Shown: positions 8,812 to 16,691 of the stretch, piece by piece
Layout of the letters: every line of letters begins with the position of its first letter
Numbering within the stretch: position 1 is the stretch's first letter
Assembly: GCF_005405225.1 (NCBI RefSeq)
Contig: NZ_BJDQ01000002.1
Location: 1-64,000 of the forward strand
Length of the DNA: 64,000 nt
Source of the DNA: Enterococcus dongliensis
GTDB taxonomy: Bacteria; Bacillota; Bacilli; Lactobacillales; Enterococcaceae
Direction: 5' to 3'
Translations under genes and position numbers: made by a program
Notes under the pieces: generated by a model
Databases searched by the model: none
The model's input: only the letters and a program-made list of their open reading frames with translations
What the model was told of the DNA's origin: nothing

Positions 8812-9708
8812 ATGTATTATCCTTATTTGCGGGGAAAGCAGTTTGATTTATTGGCTCTTAATGCGTTGATCAATGAACAGCGCTGGTCAAAGAAAATTCG
8901 ACCAATCATTGAACCCGTTCGTGATTCAGCAACTTTGAAAAAAACACTTGAATTATTCGACAAAAATGAATTTATTTGTTACCTAATTTCGAATCCGCAA
9001 GTTGGAACAGCAAAATTTTTTAATGAACGACGTTTTGACTGGCAACTAAAAGCAGTTTCTAGTGTAAAAAATGCAGAAATCGTAATACAAGAAAATCCAT
9101 TTGAAGCAGGACTTTACGTATTTAATACCCATTCTCCACGAAAATTAGAACAAGCCAATTTCTCACAAGAAGTCCTTTCGGTTATTCCAGATCAAGGTAG
9201 ATTTAGAATTTTAGAAATACCAAATAAAATTTTACTCAGAGAAGCCTTTCAAACACGAAAAAGTGTTGCAGATTATGGGGAAAAAGAAGATGATTTTTAC
9301 AGTGACGAACATCTTTATCTAGAATCTGCTTCCAACGGATTTAGTGATTATACAATCGAAGGCAGCCATTACTTTGATAAGGGTGGTCCTAGTCGTGCTA
9401 TTGCGCTGCACATTAGTTATTTTGATGCGTATCTCAATTTAAGAGTCCGGCATTTTGTGTCTGACAGCAATGAAAATGCACAAGATCAAAAAGGAAAATT
9501 TTTTGAAGCGTTAGAAAAATTAACGACTTGGTATTATCGAAATCAAGATCAGCTGCTATTGACTCTTGGATTAGCTGAATTATTGAATTATCAAGAAACA
9601 CAAAAATTCCCTGGTCTAGGAACAATCAAAAAATGGACATTGGCGCATCATTTAGAATTAATTGGCGCTTTTTTAGAGCAAGGCGATCATTGGCAGAAAG
9701 GGTGGTGA
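8812..9708 (+). CDS. sce7725-like (Beta_protein-type) family protein
   Basis: A 298-residue soluble protein whose N-terminus, MYYPYLRGKQFDLLAL, matches my memory of the sce7725 family, of unknown biochemical function. In that family the gene is normally paired with a small PD-(D/E)XK-like partner (sce7726). Here the preceding gene has a similar fold and the two are four bases apart, though the partner is not a clear sce7726 member. GGAGTGA (8801-8807) overlaps the upstream stop and sets the start at ATG 8812; an in-frame ATG at 8749 lies inside the upstream gene and is less likely. A defence or DNA-repair role is speculation. Confidence 0.65.
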   Translation: MYYPYLRGKQFDLLALNALINEQRWSKKIRPIIEPVRDSATLKKTLELFDKNEFICYLISNPQVGTAKFFNERRFDWQLKAVSSVKNAEIVIQENPFEAGLYVFNTHSPRKLEQANFSQEVLSVIPDQGRFRILEIPNKILLREAFQTRKSVADYGEKEDDFYSDEHLYLESASNGFSDYTIEGSHYFDKGGPSRAIALHISYFDAYLNLRVRHFVSDSNENAQDQKGKFFEALEKLTTWYYRNQDQLLLTLGLAELLNYQETQKFPGLGTIKKWTLAHHLELIGAFLEQGDHWQKGW

Positions 9709-9712
9709 AACA

Positions 9713-10279
9713 ATGGGCTATGGAAAAGAAGCGTTTATGAGCAGAGGAAAAAGAGGCAAGCAAAATGAAGATATAATTGATTTTCGTTTAAGTACATTAG
9801 CCGATATTCCCCAAATCGGCAGTATCATCAACGATGCGAAGCATTATTTGAAAGAACAAGGTTCCCCTCAATGGCAAAATGGGCATGAACCTCATGAAGC
9901 TGTTATTCGTGAGGACATCCGAAAAAAAGCCAGCTATGTGCTGACGCTAAATGATGAAATCGTCGGAACGATTGCGCTGATTGCAGAAAAAGATCCTAGT
10001 TACGAGGCAATCGAAGGCTCCTGGCAAGGTAATGGACCTTATGTCGCACTGCACCACGCTGCTGTCAGCCAAAAATATCGTGGAGCTGGTTTAGGCAAAC
10101 AGTTATTGATGCAGGCGATAAAGCAAGCACAAATTTTAGCTTATCAAGATATCCGGATTGATACGTATCCAAAAAATCAAGCAATGCTCCATTTGATTGA
10201 GCAACTGGGTTTTATTTATCGTGGAATGATTTATTTTCCTTTTGAACATGGCGAGCGCAAGGCTTTTCAGCTAATTTAG
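9713..10279 (+). CDS. GNAT-family N-acetyltransferase
   Basis: A 188-residue acetyltransferase. The acetyl-CoA loop KYRGAGLGKQL near residues 122-132 is the canonical Q/RxxGxG/A motif, followed by the helix and the late motif MLHLIEQLGF typical of RimI-like GNAT proteins. The first 20 residues (GKEAFMSRGKRGKQNED) are basic and look non-globular, so translation might instead start at ATG 9737. The gene follows the sce7725-like gene by four bases behind GGTGGTG and ends convergently, overlapping the guanylate-kinase-like gene by nine bases. The substrate cannot be predicted. Confidence 0.8.
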   Translation: MGYGKEAFMSRGKRGKQNEDIIDFRLSTLADIPQIGSIINDAKHYLKEQGSPQWQNGHEPHEAVIREDIRKKASYVLTLNDEIVGTIALIAEKDPSYEAIEGSWQGNGPYVALHHAAVSQKYRGAGLGKQLLMQAIKQAQILAYQDIRIDTYPKNQAMLHLIEQLGFIYRGMIYFPFEHGERKAFQLI

Positions 10280-10813
10280 TGCCTGGCGTAGCTGGGCTAG
10301 CATATCATCTAAAGATGTTTCTCCGTCAATTTCGATTAGATTAGGAAACTTTCTTAAACAAGCCAAGTTTTCTTGATCTGCTTGAAATATCGCTGTGCGA
10401 CGGGCTAATTCTTCGGCAGTAGCTCGTTTTTTTAGCCGATTAATGATTGTTTCTTTCGAAATGTGAATCCAGATTGGAACCATTTGATCGCCGAAAATGC
10501 GCTGCAAGTTAAGAAAGCCTGTAGTCGTAATCGGGTCGTAACAGTCGCCTGCAGCTAGAGCTTTTCGTAAGGTGGCTTTAGCAATCCCATAAAATTGCTG
10601 GTCATAACAATCATATTCAGCAAATTGTTCCTGTTTTATCATCGTTTCAAATTCTTTTTTTGAGATGAAGAAATAATCACGGCCATGTATTTCACCTTGA
10701 CGTGGTGCTCGTGTTGTATAAGAAATAATTTTTTGTTCGGGAGAGAAAGCTCTCTCAGCCAAGCTTGTTTTACCTGAACCGCTTGGTCCAATAAATAAGT
10801 AGCAATGATTCAT
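10271..10813 (-). CDS. Guanylate-kinase-like protein (second Gmk type)
   Basis: A 180-residue P-loop kinase of the guanylate kinase fold. It has Walker A GPSGSGKTS at 9-17, the GMP-binding segment SYTTRAPRQGEIHGRDYFFIS at about 31-51 (all hallmark residues present) and EYDCYDQQFYGI near 66-77, where Gmk normally has a GMP-contact loop. It is shorter than housekeeping Gmk (about 205 residues) and is not next to rpoZ, so it is probably a paralogue. It could phosphorylate GMP or a related nucleotide. It is transcribed divergently from pbp5, and its end overlaps the GNAT gene. Confidence 0.75.
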   Translation of the reverse strand: MNHCYLFIGPSGSGKTSLAERAFSPEQKIISYTTRAPRQGEIHGRDYFFISKKEFETMIKQEQFAEYDCYDQQFYGIAKATLRKALAAGDCYDPITTTGFLNLQRIFGDQMVPIWIHISKETIINRLKKRATAEELARRTAIFQADQENLACLRKFPNLIEIDGETSLDDMLAQLRQALN

Positions 10814-10879
10814 ATCGTTAACACGTCCTTTTTTATAGTATAAAGAAGACGAACAAAAGATGCTAGGGAGGACCCTATA

Positions 10880-12901
10880 ATGGAAAGAAGTTCACGCAAG
10901 ACAAAAAAGAACAAACTGCCGATTATTATCGGCGGAATCATCATCGTGCTCATCGCTGGTTTTTTTAGTATTCGTACGTATCAAGCCAACCAGATCAAAA
11001 AGCAAGGTGAAAAAACTGTCACAGCTTTTGTTAAAACACTCCAAGATGGTACGTATCAAAAAACAGCAAAAAATTTAACAGCTATTTCTATCAAAAAAAG
11101 CGGCTATACAAAAGAACAAGTCATTGAAAAATATCAATCAGTTTTTTCAGGAATCGGCGCATCAAATATCAAATTAGATGATTTAGTTGTTGATAAAAAG
11201 AATGGCACCTATCATTTTTCTTACAAGTTATCAATAAATACCAGTTTTGGTCAATTAAAAAATCAAGCCTATTCCGGGACATTAAGTGATGACGGCCAGG
11301 CAATCAATTGGAAGCCGAATTTGATTTTCCCTGGAATGACTGGTAAAGACAAGATAAATTATTCTATTGATCCGGCGGTCCGTGGTGAAATTTTAGATCG
11401 TAACAATCAAAAAATAGCAGCCAATGGAACTGTTTATCAGCTAGGTGTTGTCCCTGGAACTCTCGGAACAGCAGAAGAACGGTCAGCAAAAATTGAAACG
11501 ATCGCTAAAAGTCTAGCGATTACTGTTAAAGAAGCAGAAGCGACATTAGCACAAAGCTGGGTGCAAGATGATTTGTTCGTTCCGTTAAAAACAACCGTAG
11601 AAGCGCCAAAAGAGATTCCAGAAGGATTAGAAATCAAAGAAACAACTGGACGGACCTATCCGTTAAAAGAAGCGGTAGCACAATTGATCGGTTATGTAGG
11701 TAAAGTAACCGCAGAAGATTTGAAGAAAAATGCGGATCTTGCTAGTGATAGTCTGATTGGTCGCAGTGGTTTAGAGATGGCTTTAGATAAGCAATTGCGC
11801 GGAAAAGATGGCGGTTCATTAGCGATTACTGACAGTAAAGGCAACGAAAAAAACGTTTTACAAAAAATCGAGAAAAAAGACGGCGAGAATATCCAATTAA
11901 CGATCGATAGCCGTGCGCAGCAGATTGCCTATAACAGTTTAAATGATCAAGCAGGCTCAAGCGTTGCAATGGCGCCAAAAACAGGCGAACTCTTAGTCGC
12001 AACTAGTTCGCCGAGTTTTGACCCTAACAAGATGACCAACGGTATCAGCCAAACCGATTATGAAGCGTATAGCAATAATGAAGACCAACCTTTTATGAGC
12101 CGATTTGCTACAGGCTATGCTCCTGGGTCTACATTTAAATTGATTACTTCAGCGATTGGTTTAGATGCAGGCACTTTAAATCCCGAGGACGCCTTAACTA
12201 TCAACGGTTTAAAATGGCAAAAAGATAGTTCGTGGGGATCATATCAAGTCACGCGAGTTTCAGATGTGAATCCAGTCAATCTGAGAACAGCGTTGATTTA
12301 TTCAGATAATATCTACATGGCACAAGAAACTTTAAAAATGGGTGAAAAAACCTTTCGTGCGGGGTTAGATAAATTTATTTTTGGAAAAGATTTGGATTTG
12401 CCGATTGCGATGGATGCCGCTCAAATCTCTAGTAAAGATCAGTTTGGCTCCGAGATCTTATTAGCTGATACTGGCTACGGCCAAGGTCAATTGTTATTGA
12501 ATCCAATCCAACAGATCACTGCCTATTCTGTCTTTCCTAACAATGGGACAATGGTGTATCCTAAATTACTTGCTAATCAAAAAACAGCAAACAAAAAAGA
12601 AGTGATCCAAGCGAGTTCAGCTAAAAAAATTACTGAAGATATGCAAGCGGTCGTCAGTGATGAAAACGGGACAGCTCATAGTTTGGCAGCATTGAATATC
12701 CCATTAGCAGCTAAAACTGGAACAGCAGAGATTAAACAAAAACAAGATGAAAAAGGACAAGAAAATAGTTTCTTATATGCATTTGATTCAGAAAATCAAG
12801 ACTATTCAGTAGTCGAGTTGTTAGAGAATAAGCCTGAAGGAACTTCTGCTACGGATCTTTCCAAAGACTTACTGACTTATTTGCATCAAACCTATCAATA
12901 A
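10880..12901 (+). CDS. pbp5: Low-affinity class B penicillin-binding protein PBP5
   Basis: A 673-residue D,D-transpeptidase that cross-links peptidoglycan on the outer membrane face. It has an N-terminal membrane anchor (residues 13-31), a MecA_N/NTF2-like domain (about 35-150), a dimerisation domain and a transpeptidase domain. The active-site motifs are STFK at 417-420, SDN at 475-477 and KTG at 612-614. All three sit five residues before their positions in E. faecium PBP5 as I recall it. Positions equal to E. faecium 485 and 629 are Met480 and Glu624, the ampicillin-susceptible state, and I see no Ser insertion after the residue equal to 466. Unlike E. faecium, no psr or ftsW gene precedes it. 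AGGGAGG (10865-10871) sets the start. Confidence 0.92.
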   Translation: MERSSRKTKKNKLPIIIGGIIIVLIAGFFSIRTYQANQIKKQGEKTVTAFVKTLQDGTYQKTAKNLTAISIKKSGYTKEQVIEKYQSVFSGIGASNIKLDDLVVDKKNGTYHFSYKLSINTSFGQLKNQAYSGTLSDDGQAINWKPNLIFPGMTGKDKINYSIDPAVRGEILDRNNQKIAANGTVYQLGVVPGTLGTAEERSAKIETIAKSLAITVKEAEATLAQSWVQDDLFVPLKTTVEAPKEIPEGLEIKETTGRTYPLKEAVAQLIGYVGKVTAEDLKKNADLASDSLIGRSGLEMALDKQLRGKDGGSLAITDSKGNEKNVLQKIEKKDGENIQLTIDSRAQQIAYNSLNDQAGSSVAMAPKTGELLVATSSPSFDPNKMTNGISQTDYEAYSNNEDQPFMSRFATGYAPGSTFKLITSAIGLDAGTLNPEDALTINGLKWQKDSSWGSYQVTRVSDVNPVNLRTALIYSDNIYMAQETLKMGEKTFRAGLDKFIFGKDLDLPIAMDAAQISSKDQFGSEILLADTGYGQGQLLLNPIQQITAYSVFPNNGTMVYPKLLANQKTANKKEVIQASSAKKITEDMQAVVSDENGTAHSLAALNIPLAAKTGTAEIKQKQDEKGQENSFLYAFDSENQDYSVVELLENKPEGTSATDLSKDLLTYLHQTYQ

Positions 12902-12956
12902 AATACTTGTCTGAAATGCGGATGCTTGGTAAGATATCCAAGAAGGACGGTGTCTT

Positions 12957-13139
12957 ATGAACAAACGGCAACGAAAAAAACAAGCATATAAGCAATATAT
13001 TCGTGCAATTTTTGAAGGGTACGAAAACATGTTGGAAGATTCCAGCATCGCTGAATTACAGTTCAGCTATTTAAAAGAAACGACTTACTTGGAACGCGAT
13101 GACCAAGGAAAGATCCATTTTACTACTAAAGAAAAATAA
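12957..13139 (+). CDS. Small conserved-looking protein, 60 aa
   Basis: A 60-residue protein with a very basic N-terminus (MNKRQRKKQAYKQY) and an acidic, aromatic C-terminal half. No signal peptide or membrane segment is present. It starts 55 bases after pbp5 behind AAGGACGG and may be expressed from the pbp5 transcript. The function is unknown. Good coding structure and a ribosome site support it, but there is no family match. Confidence 0.6.
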   Translation: MNKRQRKKQAYKQYIRAIFEGYENMLEDSSIAELQFSYLKETTYLERDDQGKIHFTTKEK

Positions 13140-13145
13140 ATTAAC

Positions 13146-13182
13146 AAGGAGACTGTAGCAATCAATTGCTATAGTCTCCTTA
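13146..13182 (+). terminator. Hairpin after pbp5 and the 60-aa gene
   Basis: AAGGAGACTGTAGCAAT pairs with ATTGCTATAGTCTCCTT with one non-Watson-Crick position. The stem is long, but only a short, broken T-run follows, so termination may be partial. Confidence 0.6.
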
Positions 13183-13363
13183 ACTATAGGTAGCATTTTA
13201 CCTAAGGCATAGCGGAGAAATTTTTACCTCCGACTAAAGGCTGAAAAAATCATTAAGAGATTCTTGACTTAATAAATAATTGTTTAAGGACAGGTGCTTG
13301 ACGCAAGAAAATAGCCATAAATGAGTTAAAATACGTATATCAAGATATACAGGAGGCATTACA

Positions 13364-14398
13364 ATGAAACTTCATAAATCGATTTTAATCGCTGGAGTGG
13401 GTCTTTTTCTAGGCGCTGGCATGATCAGCCAAAAAGTTCACGCAGCCTCAGATGACGGTGCAATTAATGAACGTTGGGGAAAACCAACATTTGTAGCGGG
13501 AGCTGGTTTAAATCAGCAACAACTCAATGAAACGATGAATAAACTAAACATCAATCAAGAAAATGTTAAAATGGAACAAGCGACTGGGGCAGATTTAGTA
13601 AAATATTTAGGTTATGGCAGCGGAGATGACAGTGTCATGCTAAGCTCGGTCGTTGTAAATCGTGAAGATCAAGGAAAAGGAATCAATGTTGAGATTTTAA
13701 CACCAGAAAATATTACGCAAATCACTGCTGACCAATATAAAAATCCATTAGTTACCGCTGGAATCACAGATGCAACCGTCAAAGTTGCTAGTGTCGTAAA
13801 AGTAACAGGGGAAAGTGCTTTGACAGGTGTTTACAAGGCTTTTGAATCAAATGGTGAGACTGTTGATCCTCAACGTGCACAATTGGCACAAACGGAGCTA
13901 GATACAACGTCAGATGTTGCACAATCTGTTGTTGATAATGCGAATGAGCAGCAACAAAATCAAGATTTATCTGATAGTGAAAAAGAACAAGCCGATGAAG
14001 CCTATAAAGCCCAATTAAACCAGGCTTTGGTAGATATCAAGAAAGATCTAGCTGAACTTAAAGAGAAACAAGGGGAACTAGCTACAAAAGAAGATGTCGA
14101 AACGATTGTTAATGATGCGTTAGAAAAAAATAATCTATCGCAATATGTGACAAAAGATGATATCAATAAACTGATTGCTTTAGCTCAACAATATCAAACA
14201 ACCGATGGCGTGTTAGACAAAGAATCGATTGCACAATTGGACAAAATCAGTAGTGACTTTAAAGGAACTGTCAACAAATTATCAGATCAACTTGGTAAAT
14301 TTGGTGACTCGCTTAAAGGGACTCTAGAGGATAATCAAGGATTTTTCGCCAATTTATGGCAACAAATCAAAGATTTCTTTAGCGGATTAACAAATTAA
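13364..14398 (+). CDS. Secreted DUF1002-family protein
   Basis: A 344-residue exported protein. A signal peptide (basic MKLHK, hydrophobic core, cleavage after QKVHA near residue 27) leads into a DUF1002-type domain of about residues 30-170 (SVVVNREDQGKGINVEI, VKVASVVKVTGESALTGVYKA). The second half is long, Gln/Lys/Asp-rich and helical, with coiled-coil character (about 190-300), and ends in an aromatic, hydrophobic tail (FFANLWQQIKDFFSGLTN) that could be amphipathic and membrane-binding. There is no LPXTG or lipobox. The function is unknown in this family. The gene is a single transcription unit closed by a strong terminator. Confidence 0.75.
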   Translation: MKLHKSILIAGVGLFLGAGMISQKVHAASDDGAINERWGKPTFVAGAGLNQQQLNETMNKLNINQENVKMEQATGADLVKYLGYGSGDDSVMLSSVVVNREDQGKGINVEILTPENITQITADQYKNPLVTAGITDATVKVASVVKVTGESALTGVYKAFESNGETVDPQRAQLAQTELDTTSDVAQSVVDNANEQQQNQDLSDSEKEQADEAYKAQLNQALVDIKKDLAELKEKQGELATKEDVETIVNDALEKNNLSQYVTKDDINKLIALAQQYQTTDGVLDKESIAQLDKISSDFKGTVNKLSDQLGKFGDSLKGTLEDNQGFFANLWQQIKDFFSGLTN

Positions 14399-14400
14399 TA

Positions 14401-14442
14401 AAAAGATTGTGTCCTGTTTAAAATAGGTCACAATCTTTTTTT
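14401..14442 (+). terminator. Terminator after the DUF1002 gene
   Basis: AAAAGATTGTG and CACAATCTTTT form the outer stem, an inner CCT/AGG extends it, and seven T's follow. Confidence 0.9.
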
Positions 14443-14599
14443 AGTTACTTTAATAGTTTATGCTTATCATTATAGCTAGGCTAGGGTAAAATAGAGTAGT
14501 GGACTTCAATTCTAGTTAGAAGATTTTTTGATTCTCTCTGCTTTGAAGCAATGAACTTATCGTATTCGAGACAATTAATCAAATAAAGGAGGGTCTTAG

Positions 14600-15448
14600 A
14601 TGGAGACTCCAAGTAAAAAGGAAGAAATCCAAACTGAAACATCCTTTGATTCAGTGAAGGAATCAGCTTCTGATGTGTTAGGTGGGTTGTTAGGAAAGAT
14701 CAGACGGTTAGAAGCAGCAATGAAAGCTGAACACATGGGTGATGTTTATCAAATTTATTGGCAAGAACTGCCTGCTTCGATTCAACAATCTAGTAATACC
14801 AATCATGAGATGGATAATTTCTTGACAAGCAAGTTAGATCAGGAACTTCAAAAGACATTTCCTTTTATGATCATGCGCGAGGTCATCTCACCGATCTTGA
14901 TGAATTATCAAATCGGCAGTTATTATCGTGATCGTGCAGTCTTACAAGTAGATGCGACTCAACCAACGATTGAAATTTTACCTGATATCCGTGAACAATG
15001 GGAAAAAGTAGTAAATGGGGACTATAAAAAACAATTGCTCGAACTAGAAAACCAACAAGACGACTTCGATGCAAAAACTATTGCTGCACGGTCAGAATTA
15101 CAAAAAATCAATGATGAGATTGCTCAACAAGAAAAACAAAAGGCTGAATTGGAAGAAACCAAAAGCTTTATGAATCGTAAGAAAATAGAAGAAGAAATCG
15201 ACGTCATTAATCGTAAATTAAAAGAATTGACACAGCAGCAAAGCCAATGGGCACCGTTTGCTAGTGACCAATTATCAGGAGAATCACAAAAAATCGAATT
15301 AGCCAATAAGATCGATAGTTTAGCGTTAGAACAAGCAATCGCCTTAAAAGAATTGCGGTTGATCAAGAAACGGTTCGGCGGATTAGAAGAGATGGATGCT
15401 GCGCTTGAGAAATTTATCAAGGATTTCTTAGACAAGGGGGCAGAATAA
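14600..15448 (+). CDS. Unknown coiled-coil protein A of a two-gene unit
   Basis: Not recognised. The protein has 282 residues, no signal peptide and no membrane segment. Residues 1-130 are mixed; residues about 145-270 are long coiled coil (NDEIAQQEKQKAELEETKSF, then IDVINRKLKELTQQQSQ). GGAGGG before the ATG gives a strong start. The following gene starts at the base right after this stop codon, so the two products are almost certainly made together and probably interact. A distant link to XpaC/TelA-type envelope-stress pairs was considered because of the arrangement, but no family motif supports it. Confidence 0.65.
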   Translation: METPSKKEEIQTETSFDSVKESASDVLGGLLGKIRRLEAAMKAEHMGDVYQIYWQELPASIQQSSNTNHEMDNFLTSKLDQELQKTFPFMIMREVISPILMNYQIGSYYRDRAVLQVDATQPTIEILPDIREQWEKVVNGDYKKQLLELENQQDDFDAKTIAARSELQKINDEIAQQEKQKAELEETKSFMNRKKIEEEIDVINRKLKELTQQQSQWAPFASDQLSGESQKIELANKIDSLALEQAIALKELRLIKKRFGGLEEMDAALEKFIKDFLDKGAE

Positions 15449-16474
15449 ATGGCGGAAGAAAAGAAAAAAATCAACCAGATTTACGATGCCTTAGTTGACT
15501 CTGAGGAATCTAATTTAAATATTCAGGAAAAAGAAATTCTCCATCCTGAAGATACAGAATCAAAAGAATCGCTTAAAGCGACGCCTTCAACGAAACCGGT
15601 CAGTGATTCTTCGTTGAATTACTATGACAATCGAGAAGAAAATTATCAAGACTTGCTGCTTTTGATCGCTGATGCGGAAAAAGAAATCGCGGATCTTAAA
15701 TTCAGAAAAGTTTTGATGGAATCGGATTTCCCGACATTATTAGATTATTTCAAGCAGATTTTTATCGACGAAAAATTATCCGTCTCTGCTATCGCCAAAG
15801 GGGCGCTACTAGAATATTTCACCTTTGAATTGATCAAACCGTTGCAAAACCAAGAGTTATATCTGTCAACAAATGAATTTTCAACGTGGGAAAGCAAACA
15901 TTTTAATTTAGCCTATCGTTTGACAAGTACAAATGAGATTCTCTTTAGCTTTATGATGCCCACTTCAGATGGAAAATTCCGTAATGAAAAGATCAAATTA
16001 ATGGAAGTTGCTCCTGAAACAATGAGAGTGAAGGTGCTGGACAACGCAGTCTTGACATTATTAAAAGATTGCTACAACAAACACATCTACACGAGCGGCC
16101 AAAACTCTATGTTCAGTCGTGAGATGAATGACGTTATAGCAAATATGAAAGAATTAGGGTTTGAATTTGAAGAGAATTTATTAGACAATAGCAAGCCGTT
16201 AGACTTGTCGGTGGACTTACATCATAAAACGCCTGTAGACGTATTGGATAAGATTTTTATCACTACGATGAACCATGAGGAGTATGATTTTAAAAAGATT
16301 GGCGAAAACAGTTACTTAGTCGCTTTAAACGACCATCAAACTGTTACCATTAAGCAATCTGCTGATCAAACTACTAGCTTAAAACTTGATACAGATCGTA
16401 AAAACAAATCATTGATCGAATTTTTTGGCAGCTACCCGTTTTTAGTGCCATTAACGATCACGGATAACCAATAA
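15449..16474 (+). CDS. Unknown protein B of a two-gene unit
   Basis: Not recognised. The 341-residue protein starts with a highly charged, probably disordered stretch (about 1-65), then a helical segment (about 70-110), then a mixed alpha/beta region to the end. It has no export signal and no obvious catalytic motif. GGGGGCAG precedes its ATG, inside the end of gene A. A strong terminator follows, so the unit has exactly two genes. A paired structural or regulatory role is the only safe inference. Confidence 0.65.
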   Translation: MAEEKKKINQIYDALVDSEESNLNIQEKEILHPEDTESKESLKATPSTKPVSDSSLNYYDNREENYQDLLLLIADAEKEIADLKFRKVLMESDFPTLLDYFKQIFIDEKLSVSAIAKGALLEYFTFELIKPLQNQELYLSTNEFSTWESKHFNLAYRLTSTNEILFSFMMPTSDGKFRNEKIKLMEVAPETMRVKVLDNAVLTLLKDCYNKHIYTSGQNSMFSREMNDVIANMKELGFEFEENLLDNSKPLDLSVDLHHKTPVDVLDKIFITTMNHEEYDFKKIGENSYLVALNDHQTVTIKQSADQTTSLKLDTDRKNKSLIEFFGSYPFLVPLTITDNQ

Positions 16475-16478
16475 GAGG

Positions 16479-16512
16479 AAAAAGCAGTACTCATTTGAGT
16501 GCTGCTTTTTTG
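16479..16512 (+). terminator. Terminator of the unknown two-gene unit
   Basis: AAAGCAG(T)ACTC pairs with GAGT(G)CTGCTTT around a short loop, and T's follow. Confidence 0.85.
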
Positions 16513-16629
16513 GTCGCTGAATTATTTAGAATCAAAAGAAAAAGGAAGATCCTCTTTGAAAAAAATTAATCTTTGGTAGTTTTTTTAGCGGAAATCACGT
16601 TCACTCGTGAAAGTGTAGAAATCCTATGA

Positions 16630-16635
16630 TATACT
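16630..16635 (+). promoter_or_regulatory. Probable -10 box of asnB
   Basis: TATACT lies about 57 bases before the asnB start. The best -35 at 17-base spacing is GTGAAA, inside a short inverted repeat TTCAC-TC-GTGAA (about 16603-16614) that could be an operator. Confidence 0.4.
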
Positions 16636-16691
16636 TTGAAAGTTGATATGAAAGAGTATCAGTTTACCATGTTTGAAAGAGGGTAGAGATT

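Noticed and set aside
13298-13340. Promoter TTGACG/TAAAAT upstream of the DUF1002 gene
   Set aside because: The spacing is about 23 bases, too long for a sigma-A promoter.
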